DNA from: an uncultured Bacteroidales bacterium
Lineage (GTDB): Bacteria > Bacteroidota > Bacteroidia > Bacteroidales > WCHB1-69
NCBI GenBank assembly: GCA_900315705.1
Contig: ONAB01000015.1
Location: forward strand, 1-62,280
Length of the DNA: 62,280 nucleotides
Reading direction: 5' to 3'
Part shown: one piece after another, positions 44,759 to 54,893 of the stretch
How positions within the stretch are numbered: the first letter of the stretch is position 1
Layout: each line of letters starts with the position of its first letter
Translations under genes and position numbers: made by a program
Notes under the pieces: generated by a model
What the model was told of the DNA's origin: nothing
The model's input: the letters and a program-made list of their open reading frames with translations, nothing else
Database searches by the model: none

Positions 44759-45976
44759 CATCTCGTCAAAACACGGTTCAATCCAATTTTTCAGATAATC
44801 AAATTTCGGGGTCAATTTTCCTTTGCGTAGTATAGTGGCGCCGTCGATGACGGGGGAGGCCGTGCGGTTGAGCATCGGGCGCAGCACGTGGGTCACGAGG
44901 GCGTTGCCGAAGTAGGCGCTGGAGTCGAGGGCCAGGGCGTTGGGACAGGTGTCCACCGCCATCACGGTGATGTTGGAGGGACTGGCAAAGGCGGGTTCCT
45001 CCTTTTGGGTGGCGGGGTTGTAGTCGTAGTAGGGTGCGTTGTGGGTGGAGGCGCGGAGCGTGGACTTGACGCTGCCTTGAATGTCGCAGGTCACGTCGCC
45101 AATCATCCGGATGCGGAGGGTGGGGTCGGCGAGGTCGGCTTCGCTGAGATAGACCGGCGCTTCAGGAGCCCAGAAGTGGGCGCAGAGCAGCGCATCGGCC
45201 ACGCGGCCCCAGCGCATAAAGTCGCTGCAGTATGCCTCGGGATGGTGCGTGAAATGCTCCCAACTGAAGTCGCCGCCGTCGGTGCGCTTTACCAGCCGGT
45301 CCACGTCGGCCACGCAGTAGGCGAGCGTCTCCACGGGGGTGTCTTGCAGGAAGGTCTGCTCGTCCATTTTCAGGGCGCCGATTTCGCGCAGGAGGTGCTG
45401 TGCCCCCTGCGAGACGCGTCCTGCACCGGTGACCACCAGCTTGATGGAGGGTAGTTGAATGCCCTTCAGCAATCGGATAATGCCCTCTAAGGTGAAGGTA
45501 CGGTCGGCGGGCGGCAGCTCGTAAAGCCGGTGGCGCAGGCCGTAGCCGCGAAGGGTGTAATAGACGCCCACAATGCCGGCCCACCAGCCGAACGCGCAGA
45601 CACGCTGGCCCTTCCCGTCCACCAGATACTCGTAGTCGGTAAAGGTGATTTCCCGCTCCATCAGGGTCTTCACCAGAGGGAGGTTATAGGCCTGCATCTT
45701 GGCGAAATGGCCGAAGAAGAAGTAATGCTTGCGCGGCAGCAGGCGCTCCAGGTTCACCTCCTTGACGCCCATCAGCACGTCGCAGTCCGACACGTCGTCC
45801 ACTACGGGGATGCCGGCCGCGCGGTACTGGTCGTCGCTGTAGGCACGCAGGTCGCACGACTGCACCACGAACCGGTCGTCGGGGTAGTCGCGTTGCAACA
45901 GGGCCATCTGTTCCGGTGTGAGGGCCACGCGGTTGTCCACGGGAATCTTGGTTTCCTGGATGAGTACTATTTTCAT
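44756..45976 (-). CDS. Saccharopine dehydrogenase (NAD+, L-lysine-forming)-like oxidoreductase
   Basis: This 406-residue protein has the AlaDH/PNT-type N-terminal domain (ETKIPVDNRVALTPEQM) and the Lys1-like blocks HYFFFGHFAKMQAYN, DYEYLVDGKGQRVCAFGWWAGIVGVY and VVTGAGRVSQGAQHLL (nucleotide-binding). Enzymes of this group reversibly condense 2-oxoglutarate with lysine or reduce related imines. Its position between ugd and a flippase is odd and hints at making an unusual amino-acid derivative for the glycan (inference). The true start is the ATG at 45976; the longer frame upstream overlaps ugd and is spurious. Confidence 0.83.
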   Translation of the reverse strand: MKIVLIQETKIPVDNRVALTPEQMALLQRDYPDDRFVVQSCDLRAYSDDQYRAAGIPVVDDVSDCDVLMGVKEVNLERLLPRKHYFFFGHFAKMQAYNLPLVKTLMEREITFTDYEYLVDGKGQRVCAFGWWAGIVGVYYTLRGYGLRHRLYELPPADRTFTLEGIIRLLKGIQLPSIKLVVTGAGRVSQGAQHLLREIGALKMDEQTFLQDTPVETLAYCVADVDRLVKRTDGGDFSWEHFTHHPEAYCSDFMRWGRVADALLCAHFWAPEAPVYLSEADLADPTLRIRMIGDVTCDIQGSVKSTLRASTHNAPYYDYNPATQKEEPAFASPSNITVMAVDTCPNALALDSSAYFGNALVTHVLRPMLNRTASPVIDGATILRKGKLTPKFDYLKNWIEPCFDEM

Positions 45977-46008
45977 CGGGATCGTTTTTTTTAAGGTCTC
46001 TGATGAGA

Positions 46009-47274
46009 TTAGTCGCGTTTGAAGATGTCGCGGGTATAAACTTTGTCGGCCACGTCGTCGAGGTCGCTGTCGTAGCGGTTGGCGATGATGGCCTGGCTCT
46101 GTTTCTTGAACTCGTCGAGGTTGTTGACCACGCGGCTGCCGAAGAAGGTGACGCCATCCTCCAAAGTGGGCTCGTAGATGATGACGGTGGCGCCCTTGGC
46201 CTTGATGCGCTTCATCACGCCCTGGATGGAACTCTGGCGGAAGTTGTCGCTGTTGCTCTTCATCGTGAGGCGGTACACGCCCACCACGCACTGCTTCTCG
46301 TTGTTGGCGTCGTAGTCGCCGCGATTGTAGTAGTCGTAGTAACCGGCCATCTTGAGCACCTGGTCGGCAATGAAGTCCTTGCGGGTGCGGTTGCTCTCCA
46401 CGATGGCGCGGATGAGGTCCTCAGGCACATCGGCGTAGTTGGCCAGCAACTGCTTGGTGTCCTTGGGCAGACAGTAGCCGCCGTAGCCGAAGGAGGGGTT
46501 GTTGTAGTGGTTGCCGATGCGCGGGTCGAGGCATACACCCTCGATGATGTGCTGGGTGTTGAGCCCCTTGATCTCGGCGTAGGTGTCAAGTTCATTGAAG
46601 TAGGAGACGCGCAGGGCAAGGAAGGTGTTGGCGAAGAGCTTCACGGCCTCAGCCTCGGTGCTGCCCATAAAGAGCACGGGCACATCCTGCTTGATGGCCC
46701 CCTCCTTGATGAGGGCGGCAAACTGGTGCGCCTTCTCTTCCAGGAAGGCGTTGCTTTGGTCATAGCCCACGATGATGCGCGAGGGGTAGAGGTTGTCGTA
46801 AAGGGCCTTGCTCTCCCGCAGGAACTCGGGCGCGAAGATGATGTGCGGCAGCCCGTCCTGGTAGCCGTGCTCCGTGGTACGGAATTTCTTCCTGACTCCC
46901 TCCACATATCCCACAGGGATGGTCGATTTGATGACCATCACGGCGTTGGGGTTGTGCTTGAGCACCAGCTCAATGACACTCTCCACAGCGGAGGTGTCGA
47001 AGAAATTCTTGACACTGTCGTAGTTGGTGGGAGCGGCAATCACCACGAAGTCGGCCTGCTTGTAAGCGGTGGCCGCATCCAAAGTGGCGTGCAAATCCAA
47101 GGGCTTGTGCGCCAAGTAGTCTTCAATGTAGTCGTCCTGTATGGGCGATTTCTTGTTGTTAATCATCTCCACCTTCTCGGCGACGATGTCCACAGCCTCC
47201 ACGTGATGGTGCTGTGCCAATAATGTTGCGATGGAAAGGCCGACATATCCAGTGCCGGCAACGGCGATATTCAT
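46009..47274 (-). CDS. ugd: UDP-glucose 6-dehydrogenase
   Basis: This 421-residue enzyme oxidises UDP-glucose to UDP-glucuronate. Rossmann motif GTGYVG at 7-12, [48 protein letters not shown] and catalytic Cys268 in [14 protein letters not shown]. This is the short Ugd type typical of capsule loci, distinct from the TviB-like enzyme at 30799. The 42-bp gap to rmlA is almost filled by a heptad array that touches the ATG, leaving no room for a usual ribosome-binding site. Confidence 0.95.
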   Translation of the reverse strand: MNIAVAGTGYVGLSIATLLAQHHHVEAVDIVAEKVEMINNKKSPIQDDYIEDYLAHKPLDLHATLDAATAYKQADFVVIAAPTNYDSVKNFFDTSAVESVIELVLKHNPNAVMVIKSTIPVGYVEGVRKKFRTTEHGYQDGLPHIIFAPEFLRESKALYDNLYPSRIIVGYDQSNAFLEEKAHQFAALIKEGAIKQDVPVLFMGSTEAEAVKLFANTFLALRVSYFNELDTYAEIKGLNTQHIIEGVCLDPRIGNHYNNPSFGYGGYCLPKDTKQLLANYADVPEDLIRAIVESNRTRKDFIADQVLKMAGYYDYYNRGDYDANNEKQCVVGVYRLTMKSNSDNFRQSSIQGVMKRIKAKGATVIIYEPTLEDGVTFFGSRVVNNLDEFKKQSQAIIANRYDSDLDDVADKVYTRDIFKRD

Positions 47275-47307
47275 ACGATTTACGATTTGCGATTTACGAT
47301 TTACGAC
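47275..47307. repeat. ACGATTT heptad array directly before the ugd start codon
   Basis: Phased ACGATTT/GCGATTT units run from the base next to the ugd ATG towards rmlA. Read on the minus strand the unit is CGTAAAT/CGCAAAT, the same as in the blocks at ~42950 and ~60045. Confidence 0.8.
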
Positions 47308-47316
47308 TAGGGTGGG

Positions 47317-48204
47317 TTAGTCATCGATTCCTCGGTCGGCGAGTTGGATGAGGTATTGGCCGTACTGGTTTTTGGCCATTGGCTTGGCGATTTCGCGAAG
47401 GCGGTCGGCGGTGATCCAGCCCTTATGGAAAGCGATGCCTTCGAGGCAGGCGATCTTGAGGCCTTGGCGCTTCTCGATGGTTTCCACAAAGTTGGTGGCC
47501 TCGGCGAGAGAGTCGTGGGTGCCGGTGTCGAGCCAGGCAAAGCCGCGCCCGAGCAGTTGCACTTTCAGCTCGCCATCCTTGAGAAACTCCTGGTTGACGG
47601 TGGTGATTTCCAGCTCGCCACGGGCTGAGGGCTTGATGTGCTTGGCCACCTCCACCACCTTGTTGGGGTAGAAATAGAGCCCCACCACGGCGTAATTGCT
47701 CTTGGGGTTGGCGGGTTTCTCCTCAATGGAGAGACAGTTGCCCTCTTTGTCGAACTCGGCCACGCCGTATCTTTCGGGGTCGTTGACCCAATAGCCGAAG
47801 ACCGTGGCTTTTTGGTCCTCCTCAGCAGCCCTGACGGCATCGAGCAATTTGCCCGTGAAGTGGCTGCCGTAGAAGATGTTGTCGCCCAACACCAGACAGG
47901 CGCAGTCGTCGCCGATAAACTCCTCGCCGATGATGAAGGCCTGGGCCAGACCGTCGGGGGAAGGCTGCTCCGCATACTGGAGGTTGATGCCGTAGTCGCT
48001 GCCGTCGCCCAGCAGGCGCTTGAAACCGGGAAGGTCCTGCGGAGTGGAGATGAGCAAAATGTCGCGGATGCCCGCCAACATCAGCACGGAGATGGGATAG
48101 TAAACCATCGGCTTGTCATAGATGGGCAGCAGCTGTTTGCTCACGCCCTTGGTGATAGGATACAACCGGGTGCCGGAGCCCCCGGCGAGAACGATTCCTT
48201 TCAT
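47317..48204 (-). CDS. rmlA: Glucose-1-phosphate thymidylyltransferase
   Basis: This 295-residue nucleotidyltransferase makes dTDP-glucose, first step to dTDP-rhamnose and other deoxysugars. Signature [22 protein letters not shown] at the N-terminus, [44 protein letters not shown] and [14 protein letters not shown] are all conserved. The rmlB, rmlC and rmlD genes are not in this window. It lies 19 bp after the lipoprotein gene and 42 bp before ugd. Confidence 0.95.
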   Translation of the reverse strand: MKGIVLAGGSGTRLYPITKGVSKQLLPIYDKPMVYYPISVLMLAGIRDILLISTPQDLPGFKRLLGDGSDYGINLQYAEQPSPDGLAQAFIIGEEFIGDDCACLVLGDNIFYGSHFTGKLLDAVRAAEEDQKATVFGYWVNDPERYGVAEFDKEGNCLSIEEKPANPKSNYAVVGLYFYPNKVVEVAKHIKPSARGELEITTVNQEFLKDGELKVQLLGRGFAWLDTGTHDSLAEATNFVETIEKRQGLKIACLEGIAFHKGWITADRLREIAKPMAKNQYGQYLIQLADRGIDD

Positions 48205-48223
48205 AGTATGTTTATTTTATTGA

Positions 48224-49264
48224 TTATTTCACGAACACGGCGTAGCAACCGCCATTGCCCGGCGAGGGGGTGTTCAGTTTTATTTTGGTGAGGTTTTTCA
48301 GCAATATGGGTGTGTGGGCATACTCGCCGGCAATGCCGGCAATATAGATGTCGTCGCCGTGTTTGAACACGTCTTTCGGGCGGGTGCACTCGGGCAATAC
48401 ATTAGCCACACCGTCGTACCACTCAAAGCCTTTGTAACTGCCGGTCCATGCATCTCCCACCCAGCCTTCCGCTATCACGTAGGGCTTCCCGTTCTTTTCG
48501 ACCAAAGCCATAGCCTTGGATTGAAAGATGGTAGGACTGGTAACCTGCACGTCCTGGATGACGCCGTTGACCCACATCACCGCCTTCTGATAGCCATTGC
48601 TGAACTCCTCGCTGCCCACCACATAGACAGTGCCGCCGATTATACATATATCGCGGGCGTCGGAGGGTTTGTCAGACAGGAGTTGAAGCACGCCGTTTTT
48701 CCACAGGCAGGCACCGTCGCCGTCATTCATATGGTTGTAGAATGTGCCGACCACATAAATGTCGTTTCCGGAGATGAATATGGCGTGCGGTTCGTATTGT
48801 GCCCACTCGTTGTCGGGATCGATGGGCAGCACCACCATCTGGCCGTCCACCCAATAGACGGGCTTGTCGTCGGCCGATCCACAGGCATATATCTTGTTGT
48901 TTGCCGTCTTGATGTCCGTGACGGTTCCTTTCCTGTCTGAGAGCACTTCCGGGGTGCCGTTTTTCCATATTACAGGATTGCGGTGGACATCGCAGCCGCC
49001 GTAATAGACATCAGTGCCTTTCACGCAGACGGCGCGGGCTGCATCGTATGCGCCGGCATCAAGGGTCTGCATCACCCCGTCCACCCAACAAACGGCGGGT
49101 CCCATATAGAAGGACGAATTGGACGATCCTGCCACGTAAATATGGGTGGAGGAGGATGGCGGATTATCCGGGTTTTCAGGATCGTCACCATTATTGCGGT
49201 TGCAGGAGAATATCAAAGCACTGCAGGCAAGTGCCAAACACATCAAGAGCAATTTATTTTTCAT
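48224..49264 (-). CDS. Lipoprotein with beta-propeller-like repeats
   Basis: This 346-residue protein has a lipoprotein signal (MKNKLLLMCLALACSALIFSC, Cys21) and an Asn/Asp/Pro-rich linker. Seven or so repeats of ~40 residues follow, each with a motif like DVYYGGCD, KIYACGSADDKPVYWVDG, DIYVVGTFYN, TVYVVGSEE and DIYIAGIAGE. The pattern (strand, G, strand, xWxNG) suggests a beta-propeller. Function unknown. I chose the ATG at 49264; the frame upstream to 49384 covers the promoter. It is the first gene of a unit that includes rmlA and ugd. Confidence 0.78.
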   Translation of the reverse strand: MKNKLLLMCLALACSALIFSCNRNNGDDPENPDNPPSSSTHIYVAGSSNSSFYMGPAVCWVDGVMQTLDAGAYDAARAVCVKGTDVYYGGCDVHRNPVIWKNGTPEVLSDRKGTVTDIKTANNKIYACGSADDKPVYWVDGQMVVLPIDPDNEWAQYEPHAIFISGNDIYVVGTFYNHMNDGDGACLWKNGVLQLLSDKPSDARDICIIGGTVYVVGSEEFSNGYQKAVMWVNGVIQDVQVTSPTIFQSKAMALVEKNGKPYVIAEGWVGDAWTGSYKGFEWYDGVANVLPECTRPKDVFKHGDDIYIAGIAGEYAHTPILLKNLTKIKLNTPSPGNGGCYAVFVK

Positions 49265-49321
49265 TTTTTCAGGATTTAAGGATGAAAAATTAGGTTGATT
49301 TCTAATAAGAAATATCAGTGG

Positions 49322-49329
49322 CAAAAATA
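49322..49329 (-). promoter_or_regulatory. -7 element for the lipoprotein-rmlA-ugd unit
   Basis: TATTTTTG on the minus strand, 57 bases before the ATG at 49264. Confidence 0.48.
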
Positions 49330-49382
49330 CAAAAATCCTAATGTCATTGCATTCTTCGCGATAGGATTTTTGTTTTCCAAAC

Positions 49383-49420
49383 AAAATGTAGGGACGCGAT
49401 CCTTCGCGTCCCTACATTTT
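49383..49420. terminator. Strong hairpin, likely gapA terminator
   Basis: A perfect 17-bp stem (49383-49399 with 49404-49420) with a TCCT loop, starting 38 bp past the gapA stop on the minus strand and followed by short T runs. The core GTAGGGACGCGA/TCGCGTCCCTAC is also the type of palindrome found as a dispersed repeat. Confidence 0.72.
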
Positions 49421-49457
49421 TATAATCGTGTTCCTGCATTATGCAGGGGATATTCGA

Positions 49458-50489
<1,032 letters not shown>

Positions 50490-50513
50490 TTATGTGTCGC
50501 TTCAAAAAGCGTG

Positions 50514-50521
50514 CAAAGATA
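50514..50521 (-). promoter_or_regulatory. -7 element of gapA
   Basis: TATCTTTG on the minus strand fits TAnnTTTG, 45 bases before the ATG. Confidence 0.6.
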
Positions 50522-50554
50522 CTATTTTTATTGATTGCTAGGCTAACAAAAAAA

Positions 50555-51757
50555 TCAATTCTTGCGCCATTCGTTTTCCAGTTCAAACAGGAGGTCGCGC
50601 ATCTTGTCCAATTCCCCGACACTGTAATCATTAAAAGGCCGTTCCGGCCCATATTTTTCGGGCAGGCGCTCCGGAATCCACAATGTCAGATTGTCAAACA
50701 GCGCAACTTCGTCGCGACAGGGCTCCTCGCGATGTTTCTGCCGTAAATACTGCAGAATGCGTAACCCGTCGGCCTTCTGGTGGAAGGCCCGCTCGAAATG
50801 CACAAAATCGGCCACATTTTGCCGGATACTGTCCCAAAGGTGCATCTCTTTGAACTGTTTTTGCAAGAAAACGATAAAGTCGGTTTGTACATCTTCCCGA
50901 TAGAGTTGCGGCAGCAGCCGGTAGGTCTCCGCGATGCTTTCGAAGTGAGTGAGATGATAGAGGGGATAGCTCTCCCAGTCGCCGTGGCGCCCTTTGGCGA
51001 CGGCGGGTCCGGTGCCGAAGGGGACGCGGTCAGAGAGGCGCGCCGACGGGAAAACGGGCACCTCGTTGTACAGTCCGACGGGCGCCATCTTGCGGAACTT
51101 CTGCAGCAGGTAGAAGTCCTCCCCGCTCTGTACAGGCGTGATGCCCCCGATTTTGCGCAGCGCGCCCGCCCGCATCACAATGGCCGACCCTAAGGCGGTG
51201 AAACTGTAGGGACTGCCGATGTGCAGGAGGTTCAAGGCGTAATTGCGCATATAGAGCTCGTACCGCAGGATGGCGCGGTCCTGGTGCTCCTCGCCCGTGA
51301 GCGGGTGGTAGTAGGGCACCGACAGGGCAGGCCACTCGGGATGGCGGGCCATCATCGTCGCCACGGATTGCAGATAGTGGGGGAGAATGTGCGTGTCGGC
51401 ATCCAGACTGACGATGAGGTCGTCGTTTGCCGCTGTTTGCAAAATATTGTCAAAGAGGGTTTTGCGCGCCCAGCCCACGCCCTGCCGCCGCGCGGGCCAG
51501 CCCTGCCCCTGCGAGGCACGGTCCAATACGTGCAGGAATAACCCCTGGTATTGACGTAAATATTGCAGTGTCTGCTGGTTGCGGTCGCAGATGCCTCTTT
51601 TTTCGGGCAGCGACCAATAGCTCTCCGGCTGGTTGACGCAGATGTGGACCTCGAATGCGGGCGCGTCCTCCTGCATCGCCAAATCGTGGAGGGTGAGGGG
51701 CAGCGACTCTAGTTCGTCCATCGCCGGAATGGCGACGAAAATGCGTCCCGCCTTCAT
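50555..51757 (-). CDS. Glycosyltransferase family 2 protein
   Basis: This 400-residue protein has a GT-A fold: N-terminal FVAIPAMDELESLPLTL, the DxD-type metal site SLDADTH at 117-123, LGSAIVMRAGALRKIGG and the acceptor-side GEDFYLL. No membrane helix is visible, so it is probably cytoplasmic or peripheral. Donor and acceptor are unknown. The ATG at 51757 overlaps the stop of the inhibitor gene by one base (TGATG), suggesting translational coupling. It is the only clear glycosyltransferase besides waaA in the window. Confidence 0.88.
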   Translation of the reverse strand: MKAGRIFVAIPAMDELESLPLTLHDLAMQEDAPAFEVHICVNQPESYWSLPEKRGICDRNQQTLQYLRQYQGLFLHVLDRASQGQGWPARRQGVGWARKTLFDNILQTAANDDLIVSLDADTHILPHYLQSVATMMARHPEWPALSVPYYHPLTGEEHQDRAILRYELYMRNYALNLLHIGSPYSFTALGSAIVMRAGALRKIGGITPVQSGEDFYLLQKFRKMAPVGLYNEVPVFPSARLSDRVPFGTGPAVAKGRHGDWESYPLYHLTHFESIAETYRLLPQLYREDVQTDFIVFLQKQFKEMHLWDSIRQNVADFVHFERAFHQKADGLRILQYLRQKHREEPCRDEVALFDNLTLWIPERLPEKYGPERPFNDYSVGELDKMRDLLFELENEWRKN

Positions 51758-52137
51758 CACTTGACGGTGATGGTCACCTCACGGGTTTTGATGCTTTCGT
51801 TCTGATTGTCACGGGCATAGACAAACTTCAAGGTCTGCGTACCCCGTTCCTTGGCGTGGAATTTCCAGTAGCGGTTGGAAGAGGCGCCCACCATACCCTT
51901 GGGAGCGTCGCTTTCGTAACGGTCGCCCACCGACTCCACGATGGTGACCTCCTCTTCGTTGACCCACTGCCACCAAAATCCGGTGGAGGCGTTGGTACGG
52001 AACATTATTTCACAATCCTGTCCCTTGCGCATCGTGAATTCGTTGGTGTCTTTGTTGACGGAGACAATTTTCTTCTGCGATTGGCAACTGGTCATCAAAC
52101 AGAGTATTAATAAGCTGAGACAAAATATCCTTTTCAT
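51757..52137 (-). CDS. Chagasin-like protease inhibitor lipoprotein (MEROPS I42)
   Basis: This 126-residue protein has a lipoprotein signal (MKRIFCLSLLILCLMTSC, Cys18) and an I42 domain. The three inhibitory loops can be located: NASTGFWW at 49-56 (family NxTTGY), GMVGASSNRYW at 81-91 (Gly-rich loop) and FVYARDN near 106-111 (family RPW position, here not Trp). The family blocks papain-like cysteine proteases. The loss of the RPW consensus may change its target. It could protect the envelope from self-made cysteine proteases such as the C10 enzyme at 15767, though C10 enzymes are usually held by Spi-type inhibitors. Confidence 0.82.
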   Translation of the reverse strand: MKRIFCLSLLILCLMTSCQSQKKIVSVNKDTNEFTMRKGQDCEIMFRTNASTGFWWQWVNEEEVTIVESVGDRYESDAPKGMVGASSNRYWKFHAKERGTQTLKFVYARDNQNESIKTREVTITVK

Positions 52138-52158
52138 TTTCGTTCGGGTTTTAGGTTG

Positions 52159-52166
52159 CAAAGATA
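52159..52166 (-). promoter_or_regulatory. -7 element of the inhibitor/GT2 operon
   Basis: TATCTTTG on the minus strand, 21 bases before the ATG at 52137. Confidence 0.6.
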
Positions 52167-52243
52167 AATAATTATTTGGAACAGGAGAAGATTGGATTCT
52201 TTGGGAAAAGATTAAAAAACAGGAAGACGAGTGGATTATTTTT

Positions 52244-53008
52244 CTATGGCAACAAAGAACATAAGTGTTCGTAATCCTGCACCGACAGTTGTTCGGCGCG
52301 TTTGGTGAAGAGCGGGTCCTGGGCCAGCACCTCCTTCGGGAACGGCATCGACTGCAGTGCGTTGCGCAGCGTCTTGCGGCGGAAGTTGAAAGCCGTTTTC
52401 ACCACTTTCCGGAACAGATCTTCATCGCAGTGCAGTTTCTTGTCGAAGTTGCGGGTGACGCGAATCACGGCCGACTTAACCTTCGGGGGCGGGTTGAACT
52501 CGTGCTCGGAGAGGGTGAAGAGGTACTCGGTGTCGTAATAGGCCTGCAGCAGCACACTGATGACCCCGTACTGCTTGTGCCCCGGCCCGGCGGTGACGCG
52601 CTCCCCGACCTCTTTCTGGAACATCCCCACCAACTCGACGGCCTGGTCGCGGTAGTCCAGCATCCGGAAGAGAATCTGCGAGGAGATGTTGTAGGGAAAA
52701 TTGCCCACGATGACGAACTTGTCGGGATAGCGCTCGCCAAGGTCCAGCCGCAGAAAATCGCCGGCGATGAGGTTGTCGCCCAGCTGCGGGAAATGCTCTT
52801 GCAGGTAGGTGATGGACTCCTCGTCGAGTTCAATGGCCGAGAAGGAGGCGAAGGGTTGCTGGAGCAGATACTGGGTAAGCACCCCCATACCGGGCCCCAC
52901 CTCCAGCACGTGGGCGTCGGGCGTGCGTACGGCCTCCGCAATCCTGCGGGCCATCTCCTCGTTGCGGAGGAAATGCTGTCCCAACCGTTTTTTCGCCTTG
53001 ACTTCCAT
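52244..53008 (-). CDS. rsmA: 16S rRNA (adenine(1518)-N(6)/adenine(1519)-N(6))-dimethyltransferase
   Basis: This 254-residue SAM-dependent enzyme (KsgA) dimethylates two adjacent adenines at the 3' end of 16S rRNA. It has KKRLGQHFLRNEEMA, SAM motif I EVGPGMG at 36-42, the catalytic NFPYNIS at 103-109 and FNPPPKVKSAVIR. It lies 5 bp after the TPR protein gene in the serS-TPR-rsmA run. Confidence 0.97.
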   Translation of the reverse strand: MEVKAKKRLGQHFLRNEEMARRIAEAVRTPDAHVLEVGPGMGVLTQYLLQQPFASFSAIELDEESITYLQEHFPQLGDNLIAGDFLRLDLGERYPDKFVIVGNFPYNISSQILFRMLDYRDQAVELVGMFQKEVGERVTAGPGHKQYGVISVLLQAYYDTEYLFTLSEHEFNPPPKVKSAVIRVTRNFDKKLHCDEDLFRKVVKTAFNFRRKTLRNALQSMPFPKEVLAQDPLFTKRAEQLSVQDYEHLCSLLP

Positions 53009-53013
53009 AGGGC

Positions 53014-54885
53014 TTATTCCACGCTGTCGCCCCGGAGCGCACGGTAGTGCTTGCGGGCCTCCACCACGAAGAGACTACCGCTGTAGTCGCGTAATATCTT
53101 CTGGTAGTATTCCATCGCCTTGGGGATGTCTTTGAGGTAATATTCGTAAAGTTCCGCCAACTTGAAGATGGCATCGTCGGCCAGCAACTCGGTGCCGTGG
53201 TTCTCCACCACCTTCTTGAGCAGCGCTTCCGCCCCTAAGTAGTCCTTGCGCTTGATGAGGATGAGCGCCTTCTGGTAAAGGGCGTCGTCCACGAGCGTGC
53301 CGAACGGGGCGAGGGCTATCACCGAGTCGAGTTTCTCCATTGCCTTGTCGTCCTTGTTCTGGAAGATGAGGAAGTCGGCTTCGGCGTATTTCTGCAAGGG
53401 CAGGTTGGTGTTGGGTTTCTCGAAAAGCAGGTAGGTGGTGTCGGCATCCTCCTCGTCCTCCTCCTCTTCGGCCAGGTTGTCGGAGATGAGCAGGGAGAAG
53501 TAGATGGCGTCGTTGGAGATGAGCTTGGTGGTGGCGGCGGAGAGCACGTCCAGCTGGCTCTTGGCCCAGTCGAACTCCCCGATGTAGAAGGAGAGCTTGG
53601 CGTTCTTGAACTTGGCCTCGTTGCCCAAATCGTCGTTGGGCAGGTCCTTGTTCACTTGCGAGTAGTTGAGAGTGGCGTCCCACACGTTGCCCATATAGAG
53701 CTGCACGTCGGCCAGGTCGATTTTGTACTGGTTTTTCTCCTTGGGGTCGCGGGTGGCGTTGTTCATCGCCTGCGTCAGCACATCGACGGCCTCCTGCGGT
53801 TTGTTCACGAAGAAGGCGAGCAGGTGGGCGTACTTGCGGATCCAGTCGGAGGTGCCTGAGTGGAGCCCGTTCTCGTCCAGCACCTTCTTGAAGTCGCGTT
53901 CGAGATTGATAGCGTCCACCATCCGGATAGGGTAGGTCTCGGTGAGTTGCAGGTAGCGCACGTCGAGAATCTTCATCTTGGCGCGGAGGTAGTTGCTCAC
54001 CTCCTCGCCCCGCGAGATGATGTAGTTGAGAGCATCGATGGCGGTGGCATAGTCGTGGTTGTCGGCGGCCAGCAGCGCCAGGTCGTAGGTCTGGACACAC
54101 TCGGTTTTCTGCCGCTTGTCGATGGCCTTGGCAAGTATCAGCGCCTCCCCGTACTCTTTGTGCAGTTGGTTGACCCAATAGAGCAACTGCATATAGCTGA
54201 TGTTATTGGGGTTCTTCTGCGAGTAGCGCTGCAGGGTGCTCTTCACCAACAGGTACTTCTGGTTGTCATCGTCCTCCAGCAACAGGTTCTGCAGGGCGTT
54301 CTTGGCGGGATCGAGGAACTTGGAGTCGTCGTCCTTTACCAAAGCGAGCACCTCGTCGATGATCTTGTCGGTCTGGTTGAGGTGCTGGTAGAGGGTGACC
54401 AGTTCCTTGGAGAGCAGTTGCGGGTTATTGAGCAGGCGCCGTCCTTTCAGGATGCTTTCGATAGCGTAGTCATATTTCGCCCTAGAGTAGAAGGCACTGT
54501 AAAGCTCCTGCACGGAGAACTCCTTGGCGGGCAGATTCTTGATGAGGTCCTGATAGACCTTGTCCGCCTTGGGGTTGTCGCCCTGTCGCTCGTACACATA
54601 TCCCTGGTCCACCTTGTAGCGCTGCACGTTGGGGAAGGCCTTGATCTGTTTCTTGCAGAGCTTCTCCAGATCGGAGTAGCGCTCCAGTTCCATCAGGGAG
54701 GCGTAATAATAATAATATATGTAAGAGTTGGGCTTTTGGTTTTGCAGTTTCTCGAAAAGTGTGATGGCTTTGTCGAATTCCTTGTCCTTGTAATATTGCA
54801 TAGCCAGTCTCTCCTCGTCGCTTTGTTGGGCGATGAGCGGTGCGCAGGCAAACAGGAACAGGAGTGCGAAAAAGAGGCGTTTCAT
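53014..54885 (-). CDS. Secreted/periplasmic tetratricopeptide-repeat protein
   Basis: This 623-residue protein has a signal peptide (MKRLFFALLFLFACAPLIAQ) and many TPR-like helical pairs (AMQYYKDKEFDKAITLFEKL, ALIYRDYLGAEALL-type units, LAELYEYYLKDIPKAMEYYQKI). An acidic stretch (EEEEDEEDADTT) lies near residue 505. It is probably an envelope scaffold; the exact partner is unknown. The true start is the ATG at 54885; the longer open frame upstream overlaps serS and is spurious. It lies 8 bp after serS and 5 bp before rsmA. Confidence 0.88.
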   Translation of the reverse strand: MKRLFFALLFLFACAPLIAQQSDEERLAMQYYKDKEFDKAITLFEKLQNQKPNSYIYYYYYASLMELERYSDLEKLCKKQIKAFPNVQRYKVDQGYVYERQGDNPKADKVYQDLIKNLPAKEFSVQELYSAFYSRAKYDYAIESILKGRRLLNNPQLLSKELVTLYQHLNQTDKIIDEVLALVKDDDSKFLDPAKNALQNLLLEDDDNQKYLLVKSTLQRYSQKNPNNISYMQLLYWVNQLHKEYGEALILAKAIDKRQKTECVQTYDLALLAADNHDYATAIDALNYIISRGEEVSNYLRAKMKILDVRYLQLTETYPIRMVDAINLERDFKKVLDENGLHSGTSDWIRKYAHLLAFFVNKPQEAVDVLTQAMNNATRDPKEKNQYKIDLADVQLYMGNVWDATLNYSQVNKDLPNDDLGNEAKFKNAKLSFYIGEFDWAKSQLDVLSAATTKLISNDAIYFSLLISDNLAEEEEDEEDADTTYLLFEKPNTNLPLQKYAEADFLIFQNKDDKAMEKLDSVIALAPFGTLVDDALYQKALILIKRKDYLGAEALLKKVVENHGTELLADDAIFKLAELYEYYLKDIPKAMEYYQKILRDYSGSLFVVEARKHYRALRGDSVE

Positions 54886-54893
54886 CACAGCGG

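Noticed and set aside
44756-46291. N-terminal extension of the saccharopine-dehydrogenase-like protein
   Set aside because: The extra ~105 residues overlap ugd on the same strand in a different frame and are Arg/His/Gln-rich; the family start is the ATG at 45976.
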